Positions 8,807 through 18,717 are shown, counted from the stretch's first letter. The stretch is DNA of 64,000 nt from Paenibacillus sp. FSL H8-0079 (GCF_037991315.1 NZ_CP150300.1:5952001-6016000); one strand, 5' to 3'. Notes: a model not told the origin generated them from the letters alone. Translations and numbers: made by a program.

Positions 8807-8835
8807 ATTATATGGTTCAATATACCATAGGTCAA
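8807..8835 (-). promoter_or_regulatory. Sigma-A promoter of the receptor-peptide operon with spacer operator
   Basis: Minus strand: -35 TTGACC at 8830-8835, 17-base spacer, -10 TATAAT at 8807-8812. The spacer carries the dyad TATGGT-N7-ACCATA (8811-8829), so a protein bound there would cover both polymerase boxes. Transcription should start near 8800. Confidence 0.75.
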
Positions 8836-9090
8836 TATAATGGAAGATTCTGCTTTCATTATATCATTTGATCTATCATCTCTGGTTCACACACACCAAT
8901 TCTGCTAATAACCAGAATCTTTCTTTAAAAGAGCGAAACTTTTTCCAATCTGTATCGTCTATACTTTTAAATTAAGATTTCTGACTTCGAAAATCTTATT
9001 TCTGTGATCAAGAACTCACCGCACCCAGACAATAACCATAGATTGCATAAAAACCCATTTTTAATTTAAAAGCAGACTTGGCTACAATTA
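8836..9090. other. Intergenic region upstream of the quorum-sensing operon
   Basis: AT-rich and without a supported gene. The promoter at 8807-8835 lies at its left side and the terminator of the next gene at its right side; I see nothing else. Confidence 0.5.
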
Positions 9091-9120
9091 CAAAAAAAGA
9101 CTACAGCTTCTGCTGTAATC
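9091..9120 (-). terminator. Terminator of the 125-aa membrane protein gene
   Basis: Minus-strand stem GATTACAGC / GCTGTAGTC with loop AGAA, then seven T. It lies 53 bases behind the stop at 9174. Confidence 0.8.
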
Positions 9121-9173
9121 TTTTCACTGTAGATCTGCGAAATGATAATCTCATTTCCCGTTCACATGATGAT

Positions 9174-9551
9174 TTATTGCTCTGACTCGCGCAAATCAAT
9201 CAGTCGAAAAGTGTGATCGGTCTGTGCTACCTGTTCAATATCAGTAGGGACAGCAGGCAGATAGGATGTCTCCAATCCTTGCCTTCGCATAAGCTTTTCA
9301 ATAATCGTAATCGTTTCCGCTTCTGTACGATCAGCGACAACTGTTAATCTGAAGCTCTTTCCACGGTATAACAATTCCCGGCAAAGTTCTCTTACAATGC
9401 CTTCGATCCGCCCTGCCTGATTGGAAGGGATGAGCAAAATCTGCTCGAAACCGTCAGGTTCCGGACGGGAAAGATGGCGCTGGTGCATGGCATGAACGGC
9501 CATTGCCGCCAGGAAGTATATGAGCAGAATCATAGTCAGATGAGCAACCAT
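9174..9551 (-). CDS. Small membrane-anchored protein of unknown function
   Basis: 125 aa from the ATG at 9551, chosen because GAGGAGGT stands nine bases upstream; a longer frame to 9662 has no such site. One N-terminal transmembrane segment (LTMILLIYFLAAMAVHAM) is followed by a soluble domain rich in charged residues and alternating strands and helices. I do not recognise the family. It has its own terminator and follows degU after 356 bases. A LexA-like palindrome, gaacatatgttc, lies 176 bases before the start. Confidence 0.7.
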   Translation of the reverse strand: MVAHLTMILLIYFLAAMAVHAMHQRHLSRPEPDGFEQILLIPSNQAGRIEGIVRELCRELLYRGKSFRLTVVADRTEAETITIIEKLMRRQGLETSYLPAVPTDIEQVAQTDHTFRLIDLRESEQ

Positions 9552-9907
9552 GGCAACTGCACCTCCTCGGAAGGTCATGCTCACCCATGGCGAACATCCC
9601 TGTATACAACAAGTATATGCTGTACTTCCTGAAGGGTTACACTTGCATTTCCCATCACTCATATTCCATTCTGATCGACACCGGACGAAGAAAGACAGGC
9701 CAGGTCATTCATTCACGCCTAAGCTTGAACATATGTTCCGCACAACTTTACACTTTGCTCATTTGCAGTGATAAAGTCCATTAACCCGCAGACCAATCCA
9801 ACATTCTGGAAAGGGCGCGAGTGAACACCAATCTATATTTCATCAAGGTTGAACCAACCAATGGACTGACTTACGATATAAATACTGCTTTATAAAGAAA
9901 TAGGCTA
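9552..9907. other. Intergenic region degU / small membrane protein
   Basis: No gene supported. It contains the palindrome gaacatatgttc at 9727-9738, which resembles the Bacillus LexA operator core GAAC-N4-GTTC. No clear terminator is visible behind degU. Confidence 0.5.
9727..9738. promoter_or_regulatory. Possible LexA (SOS) operator
   Basis: gaacatatgttc fits the CGAAC-N4-GTTCG operator of Bacillus LexA except for the outermost base on each side (T and C). It could regulate the small membrane protein gene starting at 9551. Single sites of this length occur by chance, so confidence is low. Confidence 0.35.
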
Positions 9908-10633
9908 TTAGAGCGTAACCCAACCATATTTGATCGAATTGATAACAGCTTGTGTACGGTCGTCCACTTCCATCTTTTGCAGAATACTGCTGACATGGTT
10001 TTTTACTGTTTTTTCACTGATGAACAGGAATTCACCAATCATCTTATTGCTCTTACCTTCTGCCATCAAACGCAGTACTTCAGCCTCACGACGTGTGAGC
10101 GGGTTATTGTCGCCAGCGACAAATTTAACACCTGCTTCCTTCGAAGCTCCTTCACTCATTGCCCCTGTTTCATTAAGATACGTCATACGACGCAGCTGCA
10201 TGATCAGTTTGCCTGTTACTTTCGGATGAATGAACGCATGTCCTTCATGCACGGAACGAATCGCATTGATCAGAGACTCGGCCTCCATATCCTTCAGCAA
10301 GTACCCGTTAGCCCCTTTACGAAGCGTCTCAAATACATAACTTTCATCATCATGAATGGACAGGATAATCACTTTGACATCAGGGAAAAGCTCACGCAAT
10401 TTCTCCGTTGCCTCAACCCCGTTTTCGATCGGCATGTTAATGTCCATCAACACGATATCAGGTTTATCCTGATTGCAGAATTCGAGCACTTGAATACCAT
10501 CGCCGCATTCGCCGATGACCTCAATGTCGTCCTCCATATTTAAAATGCGTTTCAGTCCCTCACGGAACAGCTGATGATCATCAGCCAATAGAACTTTAAT
10601 TGACGCTTTACCAGTATCACGGTTTTCCATCAT
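9908..10633 (-). CDS. degU: DegU response regulator
   Basis: NarL/FixJ-type response regulator of 241 aa. The receiver domain covers residues ~11-130 with acidic pair D18/D19 and phosphoacceptor D64 in [10 protein letters not shown] LuxR-type DNA-binding helix-turn-helix occupies ~175-240 ([20 protein letters not shown] and [12 protein letters not shown]). In relatives DegU~P controls exoenzymes, competence, motility and biofilm genes. It starts four bases after the degS stop, with a ribosome site inside the end of degS, so translation of the pair is coupled. The linker between receiver and HTH is of ordinary length. Confidence 0.95.
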   Translation of the reverse strand: MMENRDTGKASIKVLLADDHQLFREGLKRILNMEDDIEVIGECGDGIQVLEFCNQDKPDIVLMDINMPIENGVEATEKLRELFPDVKVIILSIHDDESYVFETLRKGANGYLLKDMEAESLINAIRSVHEGHAFIHPKVTGKLIMQLRRMTYLNETGAMSEGASKEAGVKFVAGDNNPLTRREAEVLRLMAEGKSNKMIGEFLFISEKTVKNHVSSILQKMEVDDRTQAVINSIKYGWVTL

Positions 10634-10637
10634 CCTG

Positions 10638-11798
10638 CTACTCCTTTCCCTTATCCACGTTTGTCGGGATATGAATCACTATTTTGGTTCCTTGATTTTC
10701 TCCGGATTCAATCTCTATTCTTCCTTCTAACAGTTCAACCCGTTCTCTCATCCCAATCAGACCGAAGTGGGTATGATCCTTGCTTTTCTTCGCAAGAAGC
10801 TCCGGTTTGAACCCAAGCCCATTGTCCTGAACGACAATTTTGACGAGCTGAGCCTGGTATGTAATTTCCACTACAACATATGTGGGATAAGCATGCTTTG
10901 CAGCATTCGACAGACCTTCCTGCACAAGGCGGTAGATTGCAGCCTCCATGGCTGAAGATAAACGATGTTCCTTACCTCTTGTTTCAAAAAGCGACCGGAT
11001 TTTCGTTTTTACCTCAAAATCCTGCACGTACTTCCGAAGCGTTGGAATCAGTCCCAGATCATCCAGTGCCATAGGACGCAGATTGAAAATAACTTTTCTC
11101 ATTTCTTCAAGACTGGAACGAACCTGGCCTTTCAAATCTACTATTTCGGCCTGGACCATCTTAAAATCCTGCTTAATGAGCATTCTTTCTACAATTTCCG
11201 TCCTAAGCACTAGATTGGCGAGCATCTGGGCAGGCCCGTCATGAATTTCACGAGCAATACGTTTCCGCTCTTCTTCCTGGGCCAAAATTATTTTCAAACC
11301 AATCATTTGTCGATTTTTGGCATTTTCAATGATCCGGGTCACTTGACCTAGTTCACCTGACAGGTATTCGAGTACAACACCCATCTGCGAACCGATGGTC
11401 TCGGCACGCTCCACAGAAGCTTCCACATTTTTGGCACGCTTCTGTAGGTCATCCCGACGGGCCTTCAGATACATTTCCTTCTCACGATAAATCATCAGAT
11501 CCAGCTGCAGCTGTGTTGCTTTCTCATATGCCTGCTTGATATCATGCTCGGAATAACGGACAAAGTCGCGGCTAACCTCAGTCAGCCGGATCCGGGAACG
11601 GCGGTAGTTCAGCTCCAACTGATCTACTTTCTCGATCGTTTCCGCCGTCTCCTTCAGCACCGACTTTAACTCCTCGTTGAGTGTTTTCAGCTCATCGCGA
11701 GTCGCGTCCATGATCTCGAACATTTGATATTTGCTGTTTTCCATGACTTGTATGGCGTTTTTAATGACGCGGTCTATGGCATCGGCTTGTAAATCCAC
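10638..11798 (-). CDS. degS: DegS sensor histidine kinase
   Basis: Cytosolic HPK7-class kinase, 386 aa, partner of DegU. Residues ~1-160 are long coiled coil with no transmembrane segment, as in Bacillus DegS. The dimerisation/phosphoacceptor motif is REIHDGPAQMLANL with H186. A HATPase domain follows, with N-box EGLSNAAKHA, G1-type QDNGLGF and GLIGMRERVE. Directly upstream of degU with a four-base gap. The coiled coil is presumed to sense intracellular cues, for which no ligand site is visible. Confidence 0.95.
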   Translation of the reverse strand: MDLQADAIDRVIKNAIQVMENSKYQMFEIMDATRDELKTLNEELKSVLKETAETIEKVDQLELNYRRSRIRLTEVSRDFVRYSEHDIKQAYEKATQLQLDLMIYREKEMYLKARRDDLQKRAKNVEASVERAETIGSQMGVVLEYLSGELGQVTRIIENAKNRQMIGLKIILAQEEERKRIAREIHDGPAQMLANLVLRTEIVERMLIKQDFKMVQAEIVDLKGQVRSSLEEMRKVIFNLRPMALDDLGLIPTLRKYVQDFEVKTKIRSLFETRGKEHRLSSAMEAAIYRLVQEGLSNAAKHAYPTYVVVEITYQAQLVKIVVQDNGLGFKPELLAKKSKDHTHFGLIGMRERVELLEGRIEIESGENQGTKIVIHIPTNVDKGKE

Positions 11799-11845
11799 GT
11801 TTGTTCGACTCCATTTCTATCGTTTCCGGTATATATCATACCATA

Positions 11846-14611
11846 TCACGATGAGATGGTAACGGTCTTCGTTTTCTGTTCCCATTTTACAGTCAGTCCA
11901 AGTTGCTCGGAAACGAGTCTAAGCGGGACTAAAGTCCTACCACCCGTTACGTATGGTGCAACAGTTGCGCTCTGTCTTTTACCATTCAGAATGAATTCTT
12001 TCTGCCCTACAACCAGATCAATCAGCTTTCCACCACGTAATACCGTAATCCGCTGATTTTTGCTATCCCAGCTTGCCTGACCACCAAAAGCGTCCAAAAC
12101 ATGCTTGATTGGCACATACGTTGTACCATTTTTCAGGACTGGTGCTGCGTCAATCGCTTTTTTCGTTCCGTTCACCGTCATCGACTTCTGCCCAAGTACA
12201 AGCGAAGCTGTTCCCGTAGGCAATCCAACTTCACTGGACTTGGAAGGCATCGTGAATGCGATGTTGTCAAAAGCAACCGTACCTGATTTCGCTCGCTCAT
12301 CCTGACCCTCTTCCACATTCACCACATAGACCCGCTTCAGCTTCGCTGGATAGGCGATATTCAGTCCGTTCAGGTCTACGCTCAGCTTCTTCCAACCGTT
12401 CCAATCAATTGCCTTGGCGAGATCGGCATATACCGTTTTGCCATTAGCATCCGTGAATTCGGCACGCAGCCAGTTCAGGCTCTTATCTCCCATAACATCC
12501 ATCGACATCGATGTAGCCGCAGCAGATACCTCTCTGCCGGTAGAACCATTCAGTTGTGCATAAGCGTACATTTTGCCTGTTCCAGCTGTCATATCGTAAC
12601 CGAGTTGCAGTACATTGGAGCCAGCCTTCTCACCAGTTCCTGCTGTAACGGTTGCCGAACCAGTTACGCCCGCTGCGTTCGTCGTGAAGTTGATCGGATA
12701 ATTCACATTTTCGAAATTCTCCCAGATCGTTTCGCTTGCAGAAGCCGAGAGGACCACGACTGTGCTGTAACCATCATAACGACCAATCGCATATCCCACT
12801 TGTGCACCGGAATTGACAGAAGATACCGTTAATTGGTCAGCAGTGACTTTACCTTTGAACCCGATAAATTCCCATGTCAGCGAGTCCGCCGGAACCGTAA
12901 CACTTTGTCCGCTCTTCGTTGTTGCCGTTACCGGAATGGATATCGTTGTGCCCGCCTTGAGCGAACCCAGACCCGATCCTGCTGTCAGGGAAGCCAACTC
13001 ACTTCCACCCAGTACCGATACTTTAATGGAGGATGAAGCTCCATTGCTTGTTGCCGTCAGGGTTGCTGTACCCGGCTTCACGCCTTTGATCTTGCCGTTG
13101 CTGACACTCACGATGCCGTTGTTGCTGGACTTCCAGGACATGCTGATATCGCCTGTAGCGATCGGGTTGTAATAGGTGTCATATCCTTTGGCTGTGTACT
13201 TGCCCTCTTGTCCCACCAGCAACGTTTGGCTGCCACTCACGGCAAAGCCCTTCAGTTTACCTACAGGAGCCGTAGAGAACACACCCAGCGTGTTTACAAC
13301 CTGACGTTGCTCGGTGCCATACTCTGTGTTGAACGTCAGCCCAGCAGTTTGTTCACCCAACGGACGTGTTACCATTGTTGTGGAGCCGCCTCCGTCCAGG
13401 TTCATACCTTTCCAGACACCCACACTGGTCATGAAGGATTGCAGTTCCGTCAGCGACATCCCGCTGCTGTTACTGTTTTTCTCCGCTGCAATGATGTAGA
13501 CATACCGACCATCCTGGGAGTATCCTACTGCTGTTCTTGCACGAATACCACCAATGCCGGAAGCGGCGATATCACGGGAAAAGGAAGCTGCCTTACCACC
13601 ATTCACAAGAATGGTATGACCGCCAATCATCATCTCCAGGTTACTTGGATCAACCGATTGCCCCGTTGTTTTGGCTTTTAACTTGTAATCCGCATCCAGG
13701 GTTTGCCCAACAGATAGATGGCTCATGATCCATGTCGCTGCTGTACCATGCGCACGCAAAATGTACCCATCCTGCGGCACCGTCATGTTTAACGCTTTTT
13801 TATCCGAGATTTGGGTAATTACTCCGTTCTGCACGAGAACCTCTGTCGGTGTTGTGGAGGGGTCATTTGGACGTTTGGTGGACGTCCAGGCAGGTGTATA
13901 AATATACATCGAGTTGGCATGACTATATTTCACCGCACCAGACTCTACCGTATAATCCTCTTTATTTATCCCACGCAAAACAAAGGTTGAACCATCCTGT
14001 GCCTTCACAGTCCCGTCAAAAGAATACTCGTCGATCATCGGTTTGCCATCCTTGGTCACCGTGAGGGCATACATGCCCGATAGTTCAGAAGGTGTGGAGA
14101 CCAGTACGCCATCGGAGACCTGTCCACCAATAGGGGCGAGCTCTCCGGATACATTGAAGTAATCACCGTTCACAGCAGCTACCGCACTATTTTCCTTAGC
14201 CATAGCACCCGTACTCTGTTTGCTGTTCAGATTACCGCCCTTGCCTGTCATCACATCCAGCTTCACATATGGGTTCTGCAGATCCACCTGGATTACATCC
14301 GCCAGTACGTTGACCTTGGAACCGGAACGTGTTGTCGTATATCTGTATTTCATGAGCTTCGCACCCGAAGTCAGAATTTCTTCACTCAACTTGCTTGTAT
14401 TGGTAGATGCCGCTGCGGCCACCGATTGCCACGAAGTGCCTGACCACATCTGTCCGCCTGCGCTCATCACCGGTGCAATCCATATCACGCCCGCCAGCGT
14501 CACAATTGCCCATTTCTTCACCTTACTACCCTTAACGTCTTCCGGCTGTTTCCCATGTTTCCCCAGCATGTCTGAAACGTCTCTCCCATCTTGTATATCA
14601 ATCTTAGACAT
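11846..14611 (-). CDS. Secreted phosphodiester glycosidase (NAGPA) domain protein with C-terminal stalk domain
   Basis: About 921 aa. A cytosolic N-terminal tail of ~30 residues is followed by a membrane or signal segment (WAIVTLAGVIWIAPVMSAGG). The catalytic-type region, residues ~70-450, resembles the NAGPA/phosphodiester glycosidase family (AVNGDYFN, GGIRARTAVGYS, MNLDGGGSTTM). A Big_2-like Ig domain (~455-540) and a beta-sandwich region follow. The last ~120 residues hold two copies of the copper-amine-oxidase N-terminal 'stalk' motif (YVPIKHVLDAFGG, LVPLRLVSEQLG). Such proteins act on surface glycans outside the cell; the substrate is unknown. The start is uncertain: ATG 14611 or TTG 14626, neither with a good ribosome site. 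It lies 47 bases before degS. Confidence 0.85.
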   Translation of the reverse strand: MSKIDIQDGRDVSDMLGKHGKQPEDVKGSKVKKWAIVTLAGVIWIAPVMSAGGQMWSGTSWQSVAAAASTNTSKLSEEILTSGAKLMKYRYTTTRSGSKVNVLADVIQVDLQNPYVKLDVMTGKGGNLNSKQSTGAMAKENSAVAAVNGDYFNVSGELAPIGGQVSDGVLVSTPSELSGMYALTVTKDGKPMIDEYSFDGTVKAQDGSTFVLRGINKEDYTVESGAVKYSHANSMYIYTPAWTSTKRPNDPSTTPTEVLVQNGVITQISDKKALNMTVPQDGYILRAHGTAATWIMSHLSVGQTLDADYKLKAKTTGQSVDPSNLEMMIGGHTILVNGGKAASFSRDIAASGIGGIRARTAVGYSQDGRYVYIIAAEKNSNSSGMSLTELQSFMTSVGVWKGMNLDGGGSTTMVTRPLGEQTAGLTFNTEYGTEQRQVVNTLGVFSTAPVGKLKGFAVSGSQTLLVGQEGKYTAKGYDTYYNPIATGDISMSWKSSNNGIVSVSNGKIKGVKPGTATLTATSNGASSSIKVSVLGGSELASLTAGSGLGSLKAGTTISIPVTATTKSGQSVTVPADSLTWEFIGFKGKVTADQLTVSSVNSGAQVGYAIGRYDGYSTVVVLSASASETIWENFENVNYPINFTTNAAGVTGSATVTAGTGEKAGSNVLQLGYDMTAGTGKMYAYAQLNGSTGREVSAAATSMSMDVMGDKSLNWLRAEFTDANGKTVYADLAKAIDWNGWKKLSVDLNGLNIAYPAKLKRVYVVNVEEGQDERAKSGTVAFDNIAFTMPSKSSEVGLPTGTASLVLGQKSMTVNGTKKAIDAAPVLKNGTTYVPIKHVLDAFGGQASWDSKNQRITVLRGGKLIDLVVGQKEFILNGKRQSATVAPYVTGGRTLVPLRLVSEQLGLTVKWEQKTKTVTISS

Positions 14612-14988
14612 CACGAACACTGCCAAGTAGACAGCCGATAGCGAGATCTCTAGTATACTCTTCTATTAATAGACTGCTTTTTGTGGAAAAAGTTACGCCC
14701 ATAGCTAAGATTGAGGTATATATTGGCTAATCGATTCAAGACGTTTCTGGTATGTAGTTAAACTAATCAAAAAATAGACTTCGTCTGTACAGAGATTCTT
14801 TATTTTTACTGTCATCATATCAGCTCCCCTAAATATTGATTTTTATCACATCATAATTTTGTATTCTATTTCAAATAAAAAGGAACACCTCAAGAATTGT
14901 GCTTTCTTGAAGTGTCCCTATACATTACACACCCTTTATCCTCTAACTCGGGATGAGTGACTTTACTAATATAGTTATGGTGTGCCTT
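14612..14988. other. Intergenic region downstream of the SLH gene
   Basis: No gene supported. It contains the strong terminator at 14874-14918 and the untranscribed upstream region of the NAGPA-domain gene. Confidence 0.5.
14874..14918 (-). terminator. Terminator of the 1242-aa SLH protein gene
   Basis: Long hairpin on the minus strand: GGGACACTTCAAGAA pairs with TTCTTGAGGTGTTCC (two wobbles) around AGCACAA, followed by TTTTTATTT. It lies 71 bases behind the stop. Confidence 0.85.
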
Positions 14989-17900
14989 TTATAGATATCC
15001 TAACTTGTCCAAAACCCGCTTCAACATGACTGCTGCCTGTGCACGAGTTGCATTTCCCTGAGGTTCGAATGTTCTGGCTGTCATGCCTTGAATGATTCCC
15101 TCTTGCACCGCTTTGGCAACTGAATCCTTGGACTGAATTTTATTGCTGTCCTTGAACTTGGATAAAGTGGTAGCAGCCGAAGATTGAAGAGAGACTGTTT
15201 TCCCACCGTAGTTCATCGCACGTACCATCATAAGTGCCATCTGCTCACGCGTAATGGGGCGATCCGGCTTAAAAGTCCCATCGGTATTTCCCGTAATGAT
15301 TCCGGCTTCAGCGGCAGCACCGATATAGGCACTTGTAGTGCCACCTCCAAGAACATCACGGAAACGACCTGTCGCTGTTTGATTACCTGCGAGTCCCATC
15401 CCTTTAGCCACTAATTCAGCAAACTCGGCACGGGTTATATTTTGGTTAGGTCCATAGAAAGAACCGTTCGGCGTACCAATGATCCATTTGGCAGATAGTT
15501 CTTTAATGACTGCACTAGCCCAATGGGATGATGTATCTTGGTAATTTACGATATGTGTGACAGGAACAACCGTTTGATTACCATTTAATTGTCCTTGAAT
15601 GACAACACTATTGATCGTGGTTTTAAACGAACTAGGCACGTTAGATAGAATAAATGTACCTGGATCGATATAGGTTAGCCCTGAAGTTGTCGTCGGTGTT
15701 TTCAATGGCAATTGTATAGCAAGCTGGCTCTTAAAGCTCTGCTCCACACGTTGATTATTATTTCCGTTAAATGCAGACAAGTATATATTCGTATTATTCC
15801 CCAACTTCTGTGCACCCGCAGCTAGCAATAAGCCATCTAATGTGCCCGATCCAGATACTGGTACTGTCTCGATCTGTACGTAAAGATAGGAAGAACCTGT
15901 ATTTGTTGATGCACCCACGCCTTGAATTATTGAAGACACATCTAAATTGGACAAAGGAAGTGTCCATAGGCGATCACCATACTTGATTCCAATTGAACTG
16001 CTACGGTTGCTTGATGCCAACTGAGCCAATGCACCTAACGGGAAGCCAACATATGCCGAAGATTCATCGGCATTAATCTCAAATACAACAGGCTGTGCCG
16101 TTTTACCGGCCGTAGTCGCGTACTCATAGGCCTGTAGCAATTTGGAAGCATCTACGTTAAATTGACGAGTTGAAAGGTTATTGCGAGTCATTGCCGACAC
16201 ATTGGTAGCTGTATCGTTACTCATCACAAGTAAAGACTGACCATAGCTCGATGCATCTAATTCTGTCAACCAAGAAGGCCGACTATTCGTCTGGCTACCT
16301 GTAGAACTGCCATTCAACTGTAAGGTAAGCGGCCCAAAAGCTGCAATAGTGTTATTTAATGCATCTCTCAAAGGAACAGCTCCCGGTACATAACTAACCG
16401 TTCCCGTCTGACCCGATGTCGCTGCACTCGAAATCTTCAAGGTTAACAAGGAACCTGAAGTAGCAGCAGAGGTTACACTTACCGCGGAACCACCAAGCTG
16501 TACAACGAACTGAGGTGCTGTAAGAGCCATCTGGGCCTGAAGTGGATCCTTAAAAGTGATGGACACGATGTCCCCTTGAAGGACGGCCGAGAGAATTTTC
16601 CCATTTCCATAGGTATAGGTCACTGGCGCTAAATTAATGTAACCAGCGGGGTTGCCATTCAAATCGGTCAATCTCAAGGTTCCTGGTACGTAAGACAAAC
16701 TGACGTTTTGCGTGCTGGCAACTGCACTTGCCAAAGTCAAGGTAACCAAGTCATCCTCGATCTCTGTATCATTTACGAACACTGCCTTACCATCTACCAA
16801 TACGGAGTATTGACTCTTGAGAGGTTTGTTCGTTCTGCTCAGCGGTTCATTGTAACGAATCCATAATGTGGATCCACTTACTTCTGCACTTTGAAATTCG
16901 GGTGCTTTCGTATCAATACTATTGCGAACGTAGAACCCACTGAAGCCCGCAAGTGCCTGTCCACGGGTGTCCTTTACAGGCCATGAGCCCGGTTCATATG
17001 ATACCCTCACTACTTCTCCGTTCTGGATGGAACGATTAAGACTGAGCGTAACCAGAGAGCTATTATTCGTAGAGATGCTACTAATTCCTACCGATGCTCC
17101 ATCAGCCGTCACGCTAAACTGTCTTGCTGCATCACTTGAATTAATATATACCGTTTCTGGGTAGTATAAGCTAATTGTATTACCATACGCTGTACCTTCA
17201 CGCGGTTTGGACATGATGGAATCCAGGCCGTTCTCCACATCTCTGGCTGAGAATGCTGCTGCAGCGTTAAAAGACATATCCTGAATCTTACGGGTCCCCG
17301 TTCCTGGGGCGTACGCAATTCGTACAACCTGTCCTACCGCTACACCCGTATCCAGTACCACATATACACTATCTCCTGAAACATAAGATGTGCTTACATT
17401 ACGGTTCTCTCCGTTAATCGTGACTGTGAAGCTGGAAGCAAACGGATCAAGACTTGAGAGCAATTCGTCATATGTCAAACGAATGATGTTATTGCTGTAC
17501 ATTTTGGCTGTTTTCAGAACTGGAGCTGTTGTATCCGAACTCAATGTCCTGAAAGTCCATGAATTTGCCCCGTTCAATCCCGTAAACAGGTTTCCCGCGT
17601 TATCCCGTAGAAAGCCTCCCAGTATATCCACAGTGTATGTGGTATTACTTGTTAAGCTGCTTAACGGAATAATCCGTAGTTGTCGATTATTAGTGCTGTT
17701 GAGCAATACTGTTGCAGGCACTGCAACTCCATTAGCACTTTTTAATATAACTGCTCCAGTGATATAAGCTGAACTCAACTCTTTGTTGAACGTCACTGTT
17801 AGTTCATTCGTTAACGAAACATTGCTTGCCCCATTGGTTGGCGATAATGAGGACACTGTTAATGCTGTGGGATCAGAAGAAAATGCAGTGAAATTCCACT

Positions 17901-18717
17901 CTCCTCGATTAATGCCTTTTACATCATTACCAACGCTGTCTCTCAATGCCCCTTCGGGCATCACCACCGAGTATGTAATTCCATTAGAGAAGTTGTTCGA
18001 AGGATCAATTGTGAGCGTTCTACCATTTATTACAATACGCGGTGAACCTGCCGTTATATCCAATTCTTCAACAACTGTACTTCCCTGGAAAATCTGAATT
18101 TTACCTGCCCCAGCTGTAATACTGTCATTGTAGTTCAGTTGTATGTTGGACGTAGTTGGAACAGACACTGCTCCTAATGTCGGGTAATAGGTGCTTACCT
18201 TGGCTGTTCCTATTCCCTTTGTGCTAAACTTCCATTGCTGCAATGTTGGACCTTTCACCGCTGTTCCATCAACGGTTACCAAGGAACCTGTATCGAATTG
18301 GACATAGTATGTTCCTCCACGTAACAGTGGATGAGTAATACTTACCTCTTTCCCTACCCCATCAACACTCTCCGGTGCGTCAGGATCTGCTAGAGTTCCC
18401 TTAATTTTCACGTCTGAGCTATCCATTCTAATAGTAGCTACCGGAATATTGTCCTGCAAGCGTGTAATTACTATATTTCCCACAGCGCTCTCAGACTTCT
18501 TGACGGCTTCCTTGAACTGAATAACAAGTGGTGCTGCGCCGTCAACCTCAGTAGCTCCCACAGCAGGAATAGTAGTGTCAATTAATGTGTCGTTAAATTC
18601 ATCGGCAGCATACGCCGTATTTGAATCCACAATCGGGATACCATGCCAACCTTGAACAGACATTAGAACGATTAACAATCCGATGATCCCCTTACGAATC
18701 AGTCCTTTTAAACTCAC
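14989..18717 (-). CDS. S-layer-associated protein: Ig-like/SwmB repeats and three C-terminal SLH domains
   Basis: 1242 aa surface protein. Signal peptide at residues 1-38 (MSLKGLIRKGIIGLLIVL and on to NTAYAAD). Repeated Big_5-like Ig domains (motifs PAVGATEVDGAAPLVIQFKE, PTLGAVSVPTTSNIQLNYND) are followed by SwmB-like modules (LYYPETV and VSYEPGSWPVKDTRGQ). Three SLH domains occupy ~1060-1242 (SHWASAVIKEL, ITRAEFAELVAKG, ITREQMALMMVRAM), which bind pyruvylated wall polymer. I start at GTG 18717, with GAGGAGG eight bases upstream. The frame stays open to 18954, but that extension (GKPYEGKPHVRFDEEGLG) is translated from domains V-VI of a group II intron and is not protein. A dedicated terminator follows. 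Confidence 0.9.
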   Translation of the reverse strand: MSLKGLIRKGIIGLLIVLMSVQGWHGIPIVDSNTAYAADEFNDTLIDTTIPAVGATEVDGAAPLVIQFKEAVKKSESAVGNIVITRLQDNIPVATIRMDSSDVKIKGTLADPDAPESVDGVGKEVSITHPLLRGGTYYVQFDTGSLVTVDGTAVKGPTLQQWKFSTKGIGTAKVSTYYPTLGAVSVPTTSNIQLNYNDSITAGAGKIQIFQGSTVVEELDITAGSPRIVINGRTLTIDPSNNFSNGITYSVVMPEGALRDSVGNDVKGINRGEWNFTAFSSDPTALTVSSLSPTNGASNVSLTNELTVTFNKELSSAYITGAVILKSANGVAVPATVLLNSTNNRQLRIIPLSSLTSNTTYTVDILGGFLRDNAGNLFTGLNGANSWTFRTLSSDTTAPVLKTAKMYSNNIIRLTYDELLSSLDPFASSFTVTINGENRNVSTSYVSGDSVYVVLDTGVAVGQVVRIAYAPGTGTRKIQDMSFNAAAAFSARDVENGLDSIMSKPREGTAYGNTISLYYPETVYINSSDAARQFSVTADGASVGISSISTNNSSLVTLSLNRSIQNGEVVRVSYEPGSWPVKDTRGQALAGFSGFYVRNSIDTKAPEFQSAEVSGSTLWIRYNEPLSRTNKPLKSQYSVLVDGKAVFVNDTEIEDDLVTLTLASAVASTQNVSLSYVPGTLRLTDLNGNPAGYINLAPVTYTYGNGKILSAVLQGDIVSITFKDPLQAQMALTAPQFVVQLGGSAVSVTSAATSGSLLTLKISSAATSGQTGTVSYVPGAVPLRDALNNTIAAFGPLTLQLNGSSTGSQTNSRPSWLTELDASSYGQSLLVMSNDTATNVSAMTRNNLSTRQFNVDASKLLQAYEYATTAGKTAQPVVFEINADESSAYVGFPLGALAQLASSNRSSSIGIKYGDRLWTLPLSNLDVSSIIQGVGASTNTGSSYLYVQIETVPVSGSGTLDGLLLAAGAQKLGNNTNIYLSAFNGNNNQRVEQSFKSQLAIQLPLKTPTTTSGLTYIDPGTFILSNVPSSFKTTINSVVIQGQLNGNQTVVPVTHIVNYQDTSSHWASAVIKELSAKWIIGTPNGSFYGPNQNITRAEFAELVAKGMGLAGNQTATGRFRDVLGGGTTSAYIGAAAEAGIITGNTDGTFKPDRPITREQMALMMVRAMNYGGKTVSLQSSAATTLSKFKDSNKIQSKDSVAKAVQEGIIQGMTARTFEPQGNATRAQAAVMLKRVLDKLGYL

